A DNA stretch of 64,000 nucleotides from Fomes fomentarius. Lineage: Eukaryota > Basidiomycota > Agaricomycetes > Polyporales > Polyporaceae. Under the pieces are notes generated by a model. That model did no database searches. It had not been told where the DNA came from and worked only from the letters and a program-made list of their open reading frames with translations. This document shows, piece after piece, positions 1 through 11,301 of this stretch. The stretch's first letter is position 1, and every line of letters starts with the position of its first letter. Both the position numbers and the translations under genes were made by a program. The stretch lies in NCBI GenBank assembly GCA_022606135.1, contig JABYQN010000008.1:434001-498000 (forward strand), in the 5' to 3' direction.

Positions 1-385
1 GCGTCGAGAAGATGACCGTATTGCAGCGACAGGGATTGGCGCTTGTCGGATCCTTCGCGGGCGAGGCGTAGTGAAAGCCCTGCGGGAGTGCATGAACGTA
101 GGAATCTGTGAGGGCGTGTCAGTAATTGCTTCCGGATGATTCGTAGGTGAGCTTACCCTCAGGAGAGTCGCATGGAGTGAATAGATATGATGATATGAGA
201 CAGGGGCTCTGGCCCTTGGAGTTGGACATCTGACGATGTAGTAGTGAGCACCGGTCACCGAAGAGAAGGGCATGCGCACTCACCCATTCATAGGTAGAGT
301 TGCAGACAGCAGCAGTGCCTTGAGCCGACGTCTGCCAAGTCCATACTATGACTGAAAGAAGGCAAAGGACAGAGTGCAGAGACAT
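1..385 (-). CDS. Cysteine-rich secreted/membrane protein, N-terminal part (runs off left edge)
   Basis: Partial gene that continues beyond position 1. The ATG at 385 opens a hydrophobic signal peptide (MSLHSVLCLLSVIVWTW), followed by AVCNSTYEW. Exon 1 is 284-385, exon 2 157-229 and exon 3 1-105. The donors (GTGAGT, GTAAGC) and acceptors (CAG) keep the frame through all three. The visible ectodomain contains NSKGQSPCLISSYL, then CDSPE, then NPCRCNTV. This cysteine pattern is what I know from agaricomycete single-pass membrane proteins whose C-terminal half carries one transmembrane helix; that half lies outside the window. No function is established for the family. An upstream in-frame ATG exists, but it would bury the signal peptide. 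Confidence 0.65.
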
Positions 386-2003
386 CTCGGTGGTATGGAC
401 GACGGGGGCTCCCGCCGATAACCTACCTGTGACAGAGTATAGAAATACTGTGCACGGCGCGCGCCCAATGACAATGGCTATGTTGTTTCCAGGTTCTCTT
501 CGGTACCTATCTTGAACCTCTCTTCTACTCACACACGCCTTTATGTAAAGGAGCCCAGAAGAGGGAGCTGTTCGCGCCCCTAGACAGTAAGTATCGATCT
601 CATTTGATAATTACTGTCACCACGGCAAAAGATGGAATGTTGAAGCACGTCCGAGACCTCCGATATAGTTCACATACCTCCCGCATGCTGCAATATGAGA
701 CTTCCGGAGTACACAGTAGCATGTGTCTCAGCCTTGACCACTCTTCGCTTCAAAGCTAGGAATCCCGGACTGTTCCGCTGTCAGGTCGCATAGAGTTTGA
801 GTAACGCCCATCATGCGTCCGCGATTCTCCCTGTCCAACTTGTGCATATGCCATAACGACATGTTCTGCGGCGATTCCTGTCGGAATATTCCCAACGAAC
901 CTCTGGTGGCCACTAGAAACGGGTTGACTTCACAAAGACAAGCTGCCCTGTGACGCATGATACCTGCGCAAAGCCCTTGTCACTGCAAGAGGCAAGACTT
1001 CGAAGTATGCGCCAGTCACTTCCCACGAGCGTTTTTCCCTGCCTGAGGGGATGTGCGATCATCGAATGAGCTCTTTCATTGATGGAGTTTGACCATGACA
1101 GAGGGCGACAGACCTGAGAACGACGTTCCGGCCACTTGCTGAGAGCACATGCTGCAGCCGCAGTGTACCCGATCCAAGTGACGAAAAAGGCACGCTGATG
1201 GGAAGCGATGTAGAAACGTCCAACACTCTACCTTTACATGACAGCAAAAACAGACACCGATAGTTGCACTCACGACTTGTTAACGCTCAAAGCGGAGGAA
1301 GTTCCTGTGAGGGTTCGTCAGCCGAGGACCGGTCACTGACCATAATACAGACTTATCATGCGGTCGAGCTTGGTTGGTTCCAGTGGGCTATTGTGAGATT
1401 ATCCACCGCCTCCTTCATATTGTGAGTAAATCTTGCGTCGGCTGGAGTATAGCGGCGTGAGGGCGCCGAGCTTCACAGCGGGGAATCTTATCACTGGTAG
1501 AAGTGCAGAAGTTACTTCTCATCACAAGTGGAATAACAAACCTGATGCTAGTATCAGGTTCCATCTTCAAGAAGAAGTAGATAATTCGTAGAATCGTGAA
1601 TGAATTATGAGTCAATGAGGAAGCATGCTAGGGAGGGGAGACGGTGCATTGCACTGCCAGAGGTAGTAAACGATCACAAACTTGATCAGGACTCGAGGAT
1701 CCCGTGGCAGCGTGGAAGATTACCAGTAGCAGGGATAGACGTTTACTTGTCTCCGGCCAAAACTGCGAATGGGTTGTCCGTCCAGAAACGGGATTGGGAG
1801 CAAGCAACGCCTCCGAGTCCTTGACTCAGACTGCCAGGCTGTAGTCACGAGGTGTGACAGGTGACACGTCCCTGCGTCCCATTGTCACGGTGACGCCCTG
1901 GCTACCCTACGCAGACAGACCTGGCGCACAGTATGTGATTCATCTCTTCTACACATATCTCTCTGATGTATCCCGTTGCAGCAATGCATACGAATCTCAT
2001 ATC
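386..2003. other. Intergenic, no gene recognised
   Basis: Only short overlapping reading frames on both strands, with no recognisable domain and no consistent splice-joined frame. It should hold the promoter of the leftward gene starting at 385. Confidence 0.4.
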
Positions 2004-3374
2004 ATGACTCGATGGCTCGCATCCCGTCGGATTTCATACTTCAACGAGGGCCCAAATGCGGAGCTTCCGCGGAATGTGCGGGAGGCTGTGGATGCATTGA
2101 CCAGAATCCAGTTTCCGTCATGGATCGCTGCTGCGGGACGCAATCAGGTCTGGCACGTGTCTGCCTTCACATCTATGATTGCTCACTCTGACATATACAG
2201 GCCTACAATTACACACATGCATTTCCCTTGAAGCGGGACTTGAATATTCTTACTGAGCTTATAGAAGCTTGTCCAAAAGCTCAGGGAGAAACGGGAAAGG
2301 CTCCGAGCCTCCCACACAATTGTCTGAGCTCTATGTCTTTCATGCAGTCCACCTGGCCTCTGATGCTCGCCAGCTCCAGCTGCGTGCTCATAATGGGCGA
2401 CAAGAGTGGGCGATCGCGTTCAATCAGTTCATGGACCACTTATGGGCAGATATATCACGGCACCTCCTGAATACCTCGCGTAACGTTAGTTGTCTCATTT
2501 CGTAAGTACTCAGTATATGCCAAGGTATTCCCCTCATCTCTCTTTGCAAATTCATGCCTCAGTTCTAGGCACATCGGGCAGTCGAAGCTGACTATGCTCT
2601 CGTCGAGGGTGACAGCAAGAAGCCAATACGCTACCTGACTCCCGATGTCGTCTTATCCGCCTGGGCGTATGCACCTTTCCGGAAGTCGGAAGCTCTGCGC
2701 GCAGCCAACATTACCGAGCAGAAGATGGCCGCATGGGGACCCGAGTTCTCTGCGGAAGTGACAGGATCCGACGGCACTGGTATTTGGGAGGGCATCAAGC
2801 TCCCGGTGCTCATCGTCGAGTACGTCAAGGACGACAAGACGACAAGACGGATCATCGTGGGCATCTCGCGATGGCGATGAAGTCCGCGTTGGCAGTGTAC
2901 CGCATGTACAAGATGCCAGACGAGGTCGTGTTTGGATTGCTGGTGGATCGTGGACGCGTCTCTCTGTTCTTCGGGTGGGTTGCCGACCAGGCAGAAGCAG
3001 CGGACGCATGGTGAGTCTGCAGGAGCTCATATATCCACGACGTACTCTGAGATAACTGTCGATTGAAAATTGTAGGACTATGTCTGCTTCAAGGAGACAG
3101 ATGCCAGTTCAACGTCCTCAAGCCTCTGGACGCATTGCACCTTCGACTGGTTCTATTCAATCTTCATGTGAAGATAGTGCGGATGTCCACCCGATCCGGC
3201 GCACCGGAACAGACTGAATCCTATCTCATGCCTTTCAAAGTAGGGATGCCAGAGGTGGTTGGTTGGAGGGAGGCCGTGGAGGACCCCTCGGATTCGGATT
3301 GGAATTCGAATTCGGCGTCAGATTCAGATTCGGATTCAAGTTCAGATATCGCGTCCGATTACGTGTTCCTGTAA
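2004..3374 (+). pseudogene. Decayed gene for a hypothetical basidiomycete protein
   Basis: Protein-like sequence runs along the + strand but changes frame repeatedly where no GT-AG intron could explain it. Segments in order: SMARIPSDFILQRGP; NAELPRNVREAVDALTRI; ARVCLHIYDCSL; AFPLKRDLNILTELIEACPK; a block ending WAIAFNQFMDHLWADI; SAWAYAPFRKSEALRAANIT; GIWEGIKLPVLIVEYVKD; ALAVYRMYKMPDEVVFG; LLVDRGRVSLFFGWVA; and DALHLRLVLFNLHVKIV. The tail is Asp/Ser-rich with (SD) repeats around 3290-3350. An 8-bp duplication near 2830-2845 (gacaagac twice) lies close to one frame change. I do not know a function. The pieces resemble hypothetical proteins of polypore-type fungi, but that is from memory. Sequencing error is an alternative, although six or more breaks argue for decay. 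Confidence 0.5.
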
Positions 3375-3621
3375 ATTGAGTCCGTACTTACACAATTTGA
3401 ATACACGCCTTGACTGTCGCACGGCGCCGAAGTATGATGGCAGTGGGAGGGATAAGGACTACCAATTTGTCATAGCATGTAGCTATAGTACGATCGACAC
3501 ACGAAGACGCCCAGCAGCGCCCGGTCCGTGGCGCAACAACCACTGGTCTGTGGTCAACCTGCTATCACAACTTGCTCTCATCCCACTCGCATCCCAGATC
3601 AGACGCGTTGCTCAACGCGAT

Positions 3622-3979
3622 ATGGAGAATCCTCATGCAGAACGCCAGAACGTCCTCCTCCAGCGTATCATCAAGAACGCTGTACGTGCCTAACATCCAT
3701 CATGAGTTCGCGTCCCACATCCATATGTCTTACTGTGCACCTAGGACAAATGCACTGAAGCCATCTTCGAGCTCAATCGTTGCCTCGAGGTGCGTTCATC
3801 TGCTGATCTACAATAACTTTGTTCCACCTGCATCGAGTTTACCTGGCTACCGTCGTCCAATGTAGGAGATCATCCAGGCAGATGCACATGTGAAGACTGC
3901 CGCTGACCTCATCACCAAATACCGCAAGAACGTGCAATACAATATTGACGCCACACGTGCAACTGCCCCACCATCCTAG
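3622..3979 (+). CDS. DAD4: DASH complex subunit DAD4
   Basis: Encodes a 72-aa protein in three exons: 3622-3681, 3745-3789 and 3866-3979. All junctions are phase 0 with GT-AG borders. It begins MENPHAERQNVLLQRI, matching the hallmark MENPHE...RII start of fungal Dad4, and ends with YRKNVQYNIDAT, matching the conserved SSVQFNLEAT-type end of the family. The length equals yeast Dad4. Dad4 is a subunit of the DASH/Dam1 ring that couples kinetochores to spindle microtubules in the nucleus. The helical middle (DKCTEAIFELNRCLE, then EIIQADAHVKTAADL) fits the coiled-coil nature of the subunit. The gene is easily missed because exon 1 is 60 nt and exon 2 is 45 nt. It is intact although both neighbours are decayed. 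Confidence 0.88.
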
Positions 3980-4559
3980 TTACGCTCCCTCAACCTTACT
4001 CTATCTCCTATCATCCGAAGTTGCGGTGAGTTGTCACCGCGCGTCTGCAGCATGTTGAAGTTGGAGGGGAGTCGGGTTGTTTAACAGAATGTATTGCGTT
4101 TGACTGAGTCCCTCAAACGCATTGAGGGAAAGATCCATGCAGCGGAACACAACATGTACTATGTGATTACTAGGCTGATTACTAGGCATGTCCATAATTG
4201 GAATGTACTTACGAGACTGTCTACCCAAACTCCAACACGACAGACTTCAAATGTCTGTTGAGCTCCACAAAGGCTTTGCATGTGGGAAGTGGAGGAGCGA
4301 AATCGCGACGGCGCGCCCTGGGAGGGATTGAGTTCGATGGCCGAGCGTCGGAAGTGGGGCTCGCGATGCCGTTTGCTTCTAGAGGGTGGTCCATCATCAT
4401 AGGTTAGAACTTCTGCACCCCTATTCTGACCTTATCCGCAGCTGGATGCGGAAGCCCGCCGCACTGTATGGAGGCCACATATTCCAGAAGCGGTGAGCTG
4501 TCGTCCATACCTTCCTCAGCAGCTGAACATCTCAACATGTCCGAGACCTCGCCCAGGAT
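3980..4559. other. Intergenic, no gene recognised
   Basis: No supported coding sequence between DAD4 and the decayed methyltransferase. A short + strand frame near 4430-4560 could be the extreme 5' part of the methyltransferase relic, but it has no clear motif. Confidence 0.3.
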
Positions 4560-5670
4560 GGGACAAGCCGCTCGAAAACTCTTTGTATGCACCCGATGAG
4601 GCAGGAGAGAAATTCATGAAGGCTACGGCCGGCATTCAGATGAAAAGCTCAAGCAGCGCATCATCGCTGTGCAGAGCAAAGCGTTCGTGATGAGTGCGCC
4701 TTCTCAAAGATCAAGTCGCACGACTGACACTAGTCATTTCCAGCTGTATTAATACCCATGCATCCGGATGTTCGAGTTCATGAGGTATAGACGGGTGCAA
4801 TTCCACTCCTCAGACTCAAAATAGCTCGCCTTCCGGGCTATCCGCAGTTCATCAAGCTGGGAAGAGAACGTGTGGGCGCAATTTTCCTCGACATGGGGTG
4901 CACCGTGCTGTTGTGAGTGTGCTCTCTTCTTCCGCTTCTGCTTCCTATGATAATGATGCTAACTGCACCGGCCGCCTGATGGTTTATGTGTACTCGCACT
5001 TAGTTGGGAACGATGCTCGCAAGGCTGTCTTGGACAGATGGCCAAGTGCAGAACGTCATTGCCTCGGACCTGAGCAAGGGTACACACACAGTACGGACAC
5101 TGCCCGTGCGCAAATTCTCTTCTGATGTCCCGCACAGGCCTCTGGGACCTGGGGCACGAGCTCTTCCGCACAACCTTCCCAGTGCCCTTCCTCGAGAGTG
5201 ACATCCTCGACCCCTCCCTGCTCTCTCTCTCTCGCCCCCACTCCCAACGACATCGACTCCTCCTTCTCCCCCTCCCGCCCTCAGCTCGGCGCGCTCGCTC
5301 AACGGCCTCCGCGGCCAGATCTCAGCGATCTTCACAGGGGCCTTCTTCCATCTCTTCACCTTCGAGGTGCAAGAGCGTGTGGCGCCTTTTCGCAGGCTTG
5401 TTCTCTCCCCTTCCGGGCTCGATGCTCATCGGAGTGCACGGCGGGCTGAACGAGAAAGGATTCTGGCGTCTGATGGTGGGCGTAAGCATGAACTGCCACT
5501 CCCCCGAGAGCTGGCGCGAGATGTGGGGGCGCATCTTTGAAGAGGCGGGTGTGAAGGTCGAGGTGCAGGTAAGGCTGCGGAAGGATATTGGCGGGACGAG
5601 TACGTTCGGGACGTACCCGGACAACACTGAGCCTTATCATGTGCTGCAGTGGTCGGTGATGAGGGTGTGA
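4560..5670 (+). pseudogene. Decayed SAM-dependent methyltransferase
   Basis: Pieces of a fungal class I methyltransferase occur in the correct order: DEAGEKFMKATAGIQ; DEKLKQRIIAVQSKAF; YPCIRMFEFMR; LPGYPQFIKLGRERVGAIFLD; MGC; NDARKAVLD; DGQVQNVIASDL; LWDLGHELFRTTFPVPFLES; LNGLRGQISAIFTGAFFHLF; GSMLIGVHGGLNEKGF; NCHSPESWREMW; and a C-terminus ending VLQWSVMRV. The FLDMGC...NDARK region corresponds to SAM-binding motif I. A TAA lies in frame just before YPCIR near 4750. The frame also changes near 4640, 5040, 5270 and 5385 without usable splice sites. In agaricomycetes this family is often annotated as meroterpenoid/terpenoid-type methyltransferases. I infer loss of function; the intact ancestor would have been a soluble enzyme of about 290 residues. 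Confidence 0.65.
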
Positions 5671-6410
5671 AGCATCTTCCTTTGCGTTATACCATTAAGC
5701 ATATTCACCAGAAGTTCATGTACACTCTGAATGCAAGTCATCGTCCGATCCTTACACCCAAAGAGCGTGATAACCATCAACTGTTATCACGCGGCATATG
5801 CTGAGTCCATCAGTACGAGTGGGTCATGAACCTACGCTTCTGTTGAGCCGTCGTTATCTCGAGGGCGGCGCACGTTCCGTCTTTCCCCAATGAAAATCTC
5901 CGCCATCAATTAGAACCCCCGATGGGTCCGGCGCTTGCTTCGCAGAGATTCAGAAACGTCTGCCACTTGAGCTTCAGATCTCCTAGCTACTTGATTGCTG
6001 ATACCTAGCTGATGCTGACACATTACAACTCGTCTCGCATGTGCTCTCACGTTTGTCTCTACTGCGGGCAGCCCGGCGCCCACCCCTGGATACCAACATC
6101 TTAAACATCGACGTTGCATCAACACTTGTCAATGTCGCTACGGCTACGTTGTATATATAACGACCTTCATCTTTCTCGATTCAACCCCCCGTATTTTCTG
6201 TATGTACGGTTAGTGTGAGTGAGTACGTTCAATTCAACCACTTCGTACTCAATTATGATCTCAGTATAGGCTGTCGCAGATATTCGTCTTCCTCGGCATC
6301 GTCATTCTTCTAAAGCCCGTACCCTCATCCATCACAAGGCAAGCAAGGTCTCTGTGACGCGATATCCGTTGAGTCTTATTGGAAACGACACAGATTTTTC
6401 GCGTACGACG
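5671..6410. promoter_or_regulatory. Intergenic and HET-1 upstream region
   Basis: No coding potential recognised. A TATA-like tatatata lies near 6150-6160 and pyrimidine-rich tracts follow toward the HET gene start, as expected of a basidiomycete promoter. No specific binding site was identified. Confidence 0.3.
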
Positions 6411-8293
6411 ATGTGGCTTTCAAGCACTGACCGTGCAGAGCTCCGCGTTTTCGTTTCCCCGAACACGGTCCCGGATGGCTACGCAATCCTCTCTCACGTC
6501 TGGGACGCCGAGGAGCAAACATTCAAAGACGTCAGAAAGCTCGGGAAGAAATGTGCGCTTCGTGGAGAGAATCCGCGCGACTTCGTGTGCGAGAAGATTA
6601 GGAGATGCTGCCAACTCGCTGAACAGCATGGCTACAAATGGGTCTGGATCGATACATGCTGCATCGACAAGTCGAGCAGCTCTGAGCTCTCCGAGGCGAT
6701 CAACTCAATGTTCTGCTACTACTCCCTGGCCAGCATCTGCTACGCGTACCTCCGTGACGTCCCCACTGCTGGTACCTCTGCCGCTCCGTTCTCAGTCAAG
6801 TTCATGGACAGCATGTGGCATAAGCGCGGCTGGACCCTTCAAGAGCTTCTCGCACCTCGACTCGTGCTCTTCGTATCGAGCTCCTGGAACATCATTGGAT
6901 CAAAGGTGGATATGGCGGAGGACCTAGAGGACATCACCGACATTCCGAGTGCGGTACTCAAGCACGAACAAGCACTCTCAGACATCAGCATCGCACAGCG
7001 TATGTGGTGGGCGGCAGAGCGCGAGACTACACGAGCCGAGGACGAGGCGTACTGCTTGCTTGGGATCTTCGGGATCACCATGCCGACTCTCTATGGCGAA
7101 GGAAGACAGGCGTTTCAGCGTCTCCAGGAGGAGATCATGAAGCGGTCGCCAGACACGACGCTTTTCGCCTGGGGCCCTCGCTGTGGAATTGGAGCATTGC
7201 GCGGATACTCGAGTCACTGCAATTCGGGTATACTGGCAATATCTCCATCGCAGTTTCGGTGCAGTAGTGGGATTATATACAAACCTGAGCTCGCGAACCT
7301 ACATGCGAACCTGCGAGAGAAGGTGAGAAGTTGACACCAACACGCCTACTACAGACCTTTGTTGATCTTGAGTGTCGCTAGGTCATCGAGCGGGCAGACG
7401 ATCGACAAATCATGTCCTTCTCAATCACTCCGTACGGAGTGCTTGCTCGGATTCGTGTTATTCAGATGGACGGCCTCGTGTTGGCGGATATGTGTTGGTG
7501 TTCAGGGGTTGATCGATACTGGCTTATTCTTGCGCCCCATCACGACAATCCACATCCCTCCGTCCCACTGTACAACATAGGCGGAGTCGAGAGGCAGCAT
7601 GGTGATTTAGTCAGGCTGATAACGTTGCATGAGAGCGACGAGTTCTATCGCCAAGGACAGGTTAAAGCCTTTTGGAAGGACGTCTACCTCACGCTCCACT
7701 CCCCTTCCGACCAACCGCGATTTACCATCCCCCTCAACTCCAGCTTACTCTCGCCCATTCACATTCCCGAGCCGCACATCGCCGCTCTTCGAGACGACCT
7801 CGACGCAGTTCTAGTCGCGATCAGGAACGCACAGCTCCCGTGGACCGGCTCTCCGCCTACCGAAATTGTGCTCCATCCAGTCGCCTTCACGTCTGCTATC
7901 GTCGCCCGGGTCGGGCGTTGCTTCGACCCGCAACATCGATCGCTGCCCTCTGTGACTGCTGCTGCAAATACCCTGCACATCTGGGCGCACATCCAAAAGG
8001 AGCGAGGCGGACACCCCAGGCCACTTGTCAGCCATGCTCACGAGCACCATATCGCTACTTGGCCAGAGGTTAGGAAACGTTTTGACGTGGACATGTCGCT
8101 TGGCAACCCAGGGATGCGTGCAGAGTATCCGAGTCTGCGCTTTACTATGTCCTTCACTCGCTCACTGCTATGCTACACCGATACGCTTGTCATGGACATC
8201 CGATTCGACGGACTATATGAGCCTCAGAGTCCGACCCAACTTCTACTAGAAGCAGGTGACGGTGAACATGGGGTCCAGTCAGGATCTTTGTAG
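6411..8293 (+). CDS. HET-domain protein 1 (heterokaryon-incompatibility type)
   Basis: A 607-aa protein in two exons (6411-7322 and 7382-8293), each of 304 codons counting the stop. The HET domain fills exon 1: MWLSSTDRAELRVF, GYAILSHVW, KIRRCCQLAEQHG, WVWIDTCCIDKSSSSELSEAINSM, CYAYLRDV, KRGWTLQELLAPR, then EDEAYCLLGIFGITMPTLYGEG. These are the classical HET blocks. HET domains act in fungal vegetative incompatibility and cell death and are structurally TIR-like. Exon 2 opens with VIERADDRQIM, then FSITPYGVLARIRV, a motif shared with the three other HET proteins here. The C-terminal half has no domain I can name. An upstream in-frame ATG at 6354 is possible, but MWL is the usual family start. 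Confidence 0.85.
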
Positions 8294-9017
8294 CAACGTC
8301 CCCACAGCCTGAGACACTGCAGTCTATGCAATAATCCCAAAAGAACTCAGTCAATTCTCTCAGAGACCTCATATTATGTACAGTGCACTGTCGTCGCACT
8401 GCCGTTATGTCGCGGGCGAGCGCGAAAGTGACTGTCGCTTACTAGTGCCACGATTGCACCCGGTTGTCTCGAGGCCGCATTCCAGCTGCAGCTTTGTTCA
8501 AAGGTGTGTCATATCAGTCATAATGCGTAAAGTCAGTGGTACGAACGTCTCGGTCACTTGCTTTAGGTCATAACGACCTCGTCGCGCTGGTGAGGAATAC
8601 CGGCATCCTGTCGAGTACTGGGTCATCCTGGGAATCTCATCCGTATGTAGCTGCATTTTTTGATGTCATGTGTCAAACATACTCGCATTCGGGTTCGTAC
8701 AGACGACGTGGAGCCGTCCACAACATATTGAGAAGTACTTGATGATCAATTGAAGGACACGATACAAATATTTTACTAGTTCAAGTTCAACCTGCAATCT
8801 TAATCCTTGTGTTGAGTCCTTTGAACACGGTCTCAGTGATTAGTGCCAACTACGATAATTCTATGTGGTATCGTATCACCAGTGAGCGACGGGATGAGGA
8901 AACACAAACTCATAGTAGATAATTGTGAGCAACCAGATCAGCGTGGTCAGCAGTGGACCGTGGACCCGTCATGCTACTACACGAGAACCACAGGGGCGCC
9001 ACTACCATCCCGCATCC
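8294..9017. other. Intergenic between convergent genes
   Basis: Lies between the 3' ends of HET-1 and cupredoxin-1. Only short random frames are present and no feature is recognised. Confidence 0.4.
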
Positions 9018-9949
9018 CTATATCAACAAGGCTGCGAGAACCACGGGGATGACCGCGCCGAACGCGCACACCACGTTGTGCTGAGCGTCGTTGGAAGCCT
9101 CCGTCGTCTCAGTTGGGGCCGCTCTCAGTGAGCTAGTCGCGTGCATGCTCTGTGTGGAAGAGGTACTGGTGTGATTGGTCCCGTTGAAGCGTATCGCGTT
9201 ACTCTACCAGAGAGGGAGAGACAGAGTCAGCATGCACGAGTACGACAAGTGCCGAACACTGCGCCAATGGCACCCACCCTGGCCCCACCCAGCGTCTGCC
9301 CGCTGTCCTCGTCCAAATTGATCCCGCCGACGCCCCCCTGCATGCACGTGTTCGCGTCGAAGAACCAGATCGGCGCTGCGTCTTGCACGAGCACCTCGAG
9401 CTGCGTGATCGCCGTGCCGTTCACCGTGTCGCGCGGGCCCGAGTTGAAGCCGTTGAGGGTGATGTTCGTGTCGTGTTCCGGCACGCACGGGCTCGTGAAC
9501 ATGGACTGGATGGCGGTGTGGTTGCCTTGGGTGACTGCGAAGGAGCAGGTGCGGTTTGAGCGGGTGAAATGCGCGCGAATAGTCCGGGAACGGGAACCAG
9601 GGAAGTTGGAAGTTGGAAGGGACGCCGGGTATCTCGGTGTGGGAGAGGAGGACGAGGATACGTAGCTCAGGCTCACCACCCTAGCTCGAGAATGCAAAGA
9701 TGACAGCGAAAGGAAACAGAGAATACTCACAGTTGAAAACCACGGTGTCGCCCACTGCGGCCTTCGCTGTAGGGGGATCGTACACAGTCAAAGGGTCTGT
9801 TCCGCCGACCGTGATGACGACATGTGCCGCATACACTGCACAGGGTGTAGAGAGCTGGACAAGGCAGCCACGTCACGTCAGTCAAACATTACAGAGAGAA
9901 AGATGGGAGATTATCTACTCACAGCGAGCAGCAAGAAGAGGTGGTGCAT
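9018..9949 (-). CDS. Serine-rich cupredoxin-like extracellular protein 1
   Basis: A 197-aa protein in four exons: 9923-9949, 9731-9854, 9278-9534 and 9018-9203. It starts with a signal peptide (MHHLFLLLA, then LSTPCAVYA), followed by HVVITVGG and KAAVGDTVVFNFTQGNHTAIQS. Next come FTSPCVPEHDTN, NGFNSG and IWFFDANTCMQGGVGGIN, the plastocyanin-like fold seen in fungal extracellular serine-rich proteins. The type I copper ligands cannot be confirmed: a His in GNHTA and a Cys are present, but the set looks incomplete. A Ser/Thr-rich stalk and a hydrophobic C-terminus (CAFGAVIPVVLAALLI) indicate GPI anchoring, so the product is probably cell-wall or plasma-membrane attached. It is paralogous to, and transcribed away from, the gene at 11302. 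Confidence 0.85.
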
Positions 9950-11301
9950 CGTGTGGATGTGTACGAGCTCTGGGAATAGGGTCCAGCAACCGCGTCTCTG
10001 TCGTAATTAGTAGGGGTGAGATGAGAAAGAGAGGGTGGTATAGAGGGGGAGAGAGGAGGAGAAGGTATGTATACCAATGCCTTCGTCCATATGTAGCACG
10101 TCGCGAGGCTCTTCTATTCCGCGCTCTCACCTCCTTCCCCGCCGGCTGCATACATAGCTGCAAGGCTAGAGATAGGTGCATATAGTGAGACAGATCAAAT
10201 GAAGATGGATATGGAGCGAAATACTCAGGCGGTCAAGAGACTGCGCTCGCCACCACCCAGTGTACCAACTGAACTGTCTGATTGTCGCAGCAGAGATGGT
10301 TCACTGCATGTGTGCGCTGCGCGTGAGGCGGAGACAAGTACGGCGGAGGGTGGATCACGGCTAATACATAGCTTACCTGCCGGGGAGGAACGTCTGATAC
10401 AGGTGTATCCCATAACTCACTTGGGCGCTTGCTCTGCCGTCAAGACAGAATTGAATACATTACTGAAGCCGAACGAGAGATAGCGCGGTGTATCAGGGCC
10501 TGGAGAAATTTGCCGTTTGTAGCCTGATGCCGCCGTCGGTCCTGCCTCTCAGCTCAGAGGCTGTCCTGTCTCAGCGTCACTTGAGTCGGTGCGTTCAGGA
10601 CCAGTCTATAATAACTTACCTGGTCTCTATGTTCCGTTGTCCACCGCAATCGCGCCAGGCAATGTGCGACAGGCGGATGATGGGAGGCGTGTCACATGGT
10701 GTCTTCAAGGCGCATAAAGGCCGAGGGTCCAGAACAGCATATATGAGGCGGAAATAACTACCATCATGTTGCGAGCCGAGGTTGGAGCGTGCGTTCATTT
10801 CGTCCGATGATCAAGTACTACGATTTCGCTTCTTAGTTCACAATCGCCATGGCTTGTTGTAGCTGAAGAGAGGGCGAGCGTGGAAGCTGAGAGAGAGATC
10901 ATCGAGAGATACTGACGGACGGTAGTCGGCCAAGTATACTAAGCTGTGACGTAGCCTGACGTAGCTCGACGACTCAGGCACGGGATTTGCCGATTGCGTT
11001 GAACGCCGTGACATGAATCGATCCAAATAAGGGATTATAAGCGCTCATGGGGTGAGTGGATGAGGCATGGAAGACGTCACTTTCGTACAGGTTGCTGCAG
11101 AATGCTTCTTATCCGTCCAATCCCCGTCCGCAAACCCATATGTGCGATCAGAAATGAGCAAAGAGAACTCGGGCCAGCCTTCGACCTGCGCCGCACGCCC
11201 GGTCGCCCTCTGCCCTCTCCCGTCTCCCCATTCTTTAGTATTCCTCTTCGTCTTCCCTCCTCCCTCCATCCTCTCTCCCTCCCCCGAGTACGTTGCTCAG
11301 A
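9950..11301. promoter_or_regulatory. Shared upstream region of the divergent cupredoxin pair
   Basis: About 1.35 kb between the two divergent paralogues. No coding sequence is recognised. The stretch 11225-11300 immediately upstream of cupredoxin-2 is strongly CT-rich, and a GA-rich stretch occupies 10015-10065 upstream of cupredoxin-1. These are mirror-image pyrimidine tracts on the respective coding strands, typical of basidiomycete core promoters. Confidence 0.4.

Noticed and set aside
119..532. Single 137-codon frame read as one protein
   Set aside because: It reads through intron 1 of the cysteine-rich protein; the spliced model from the ATG at 385 gives a proper signal peptide and continues in frame past the intron.
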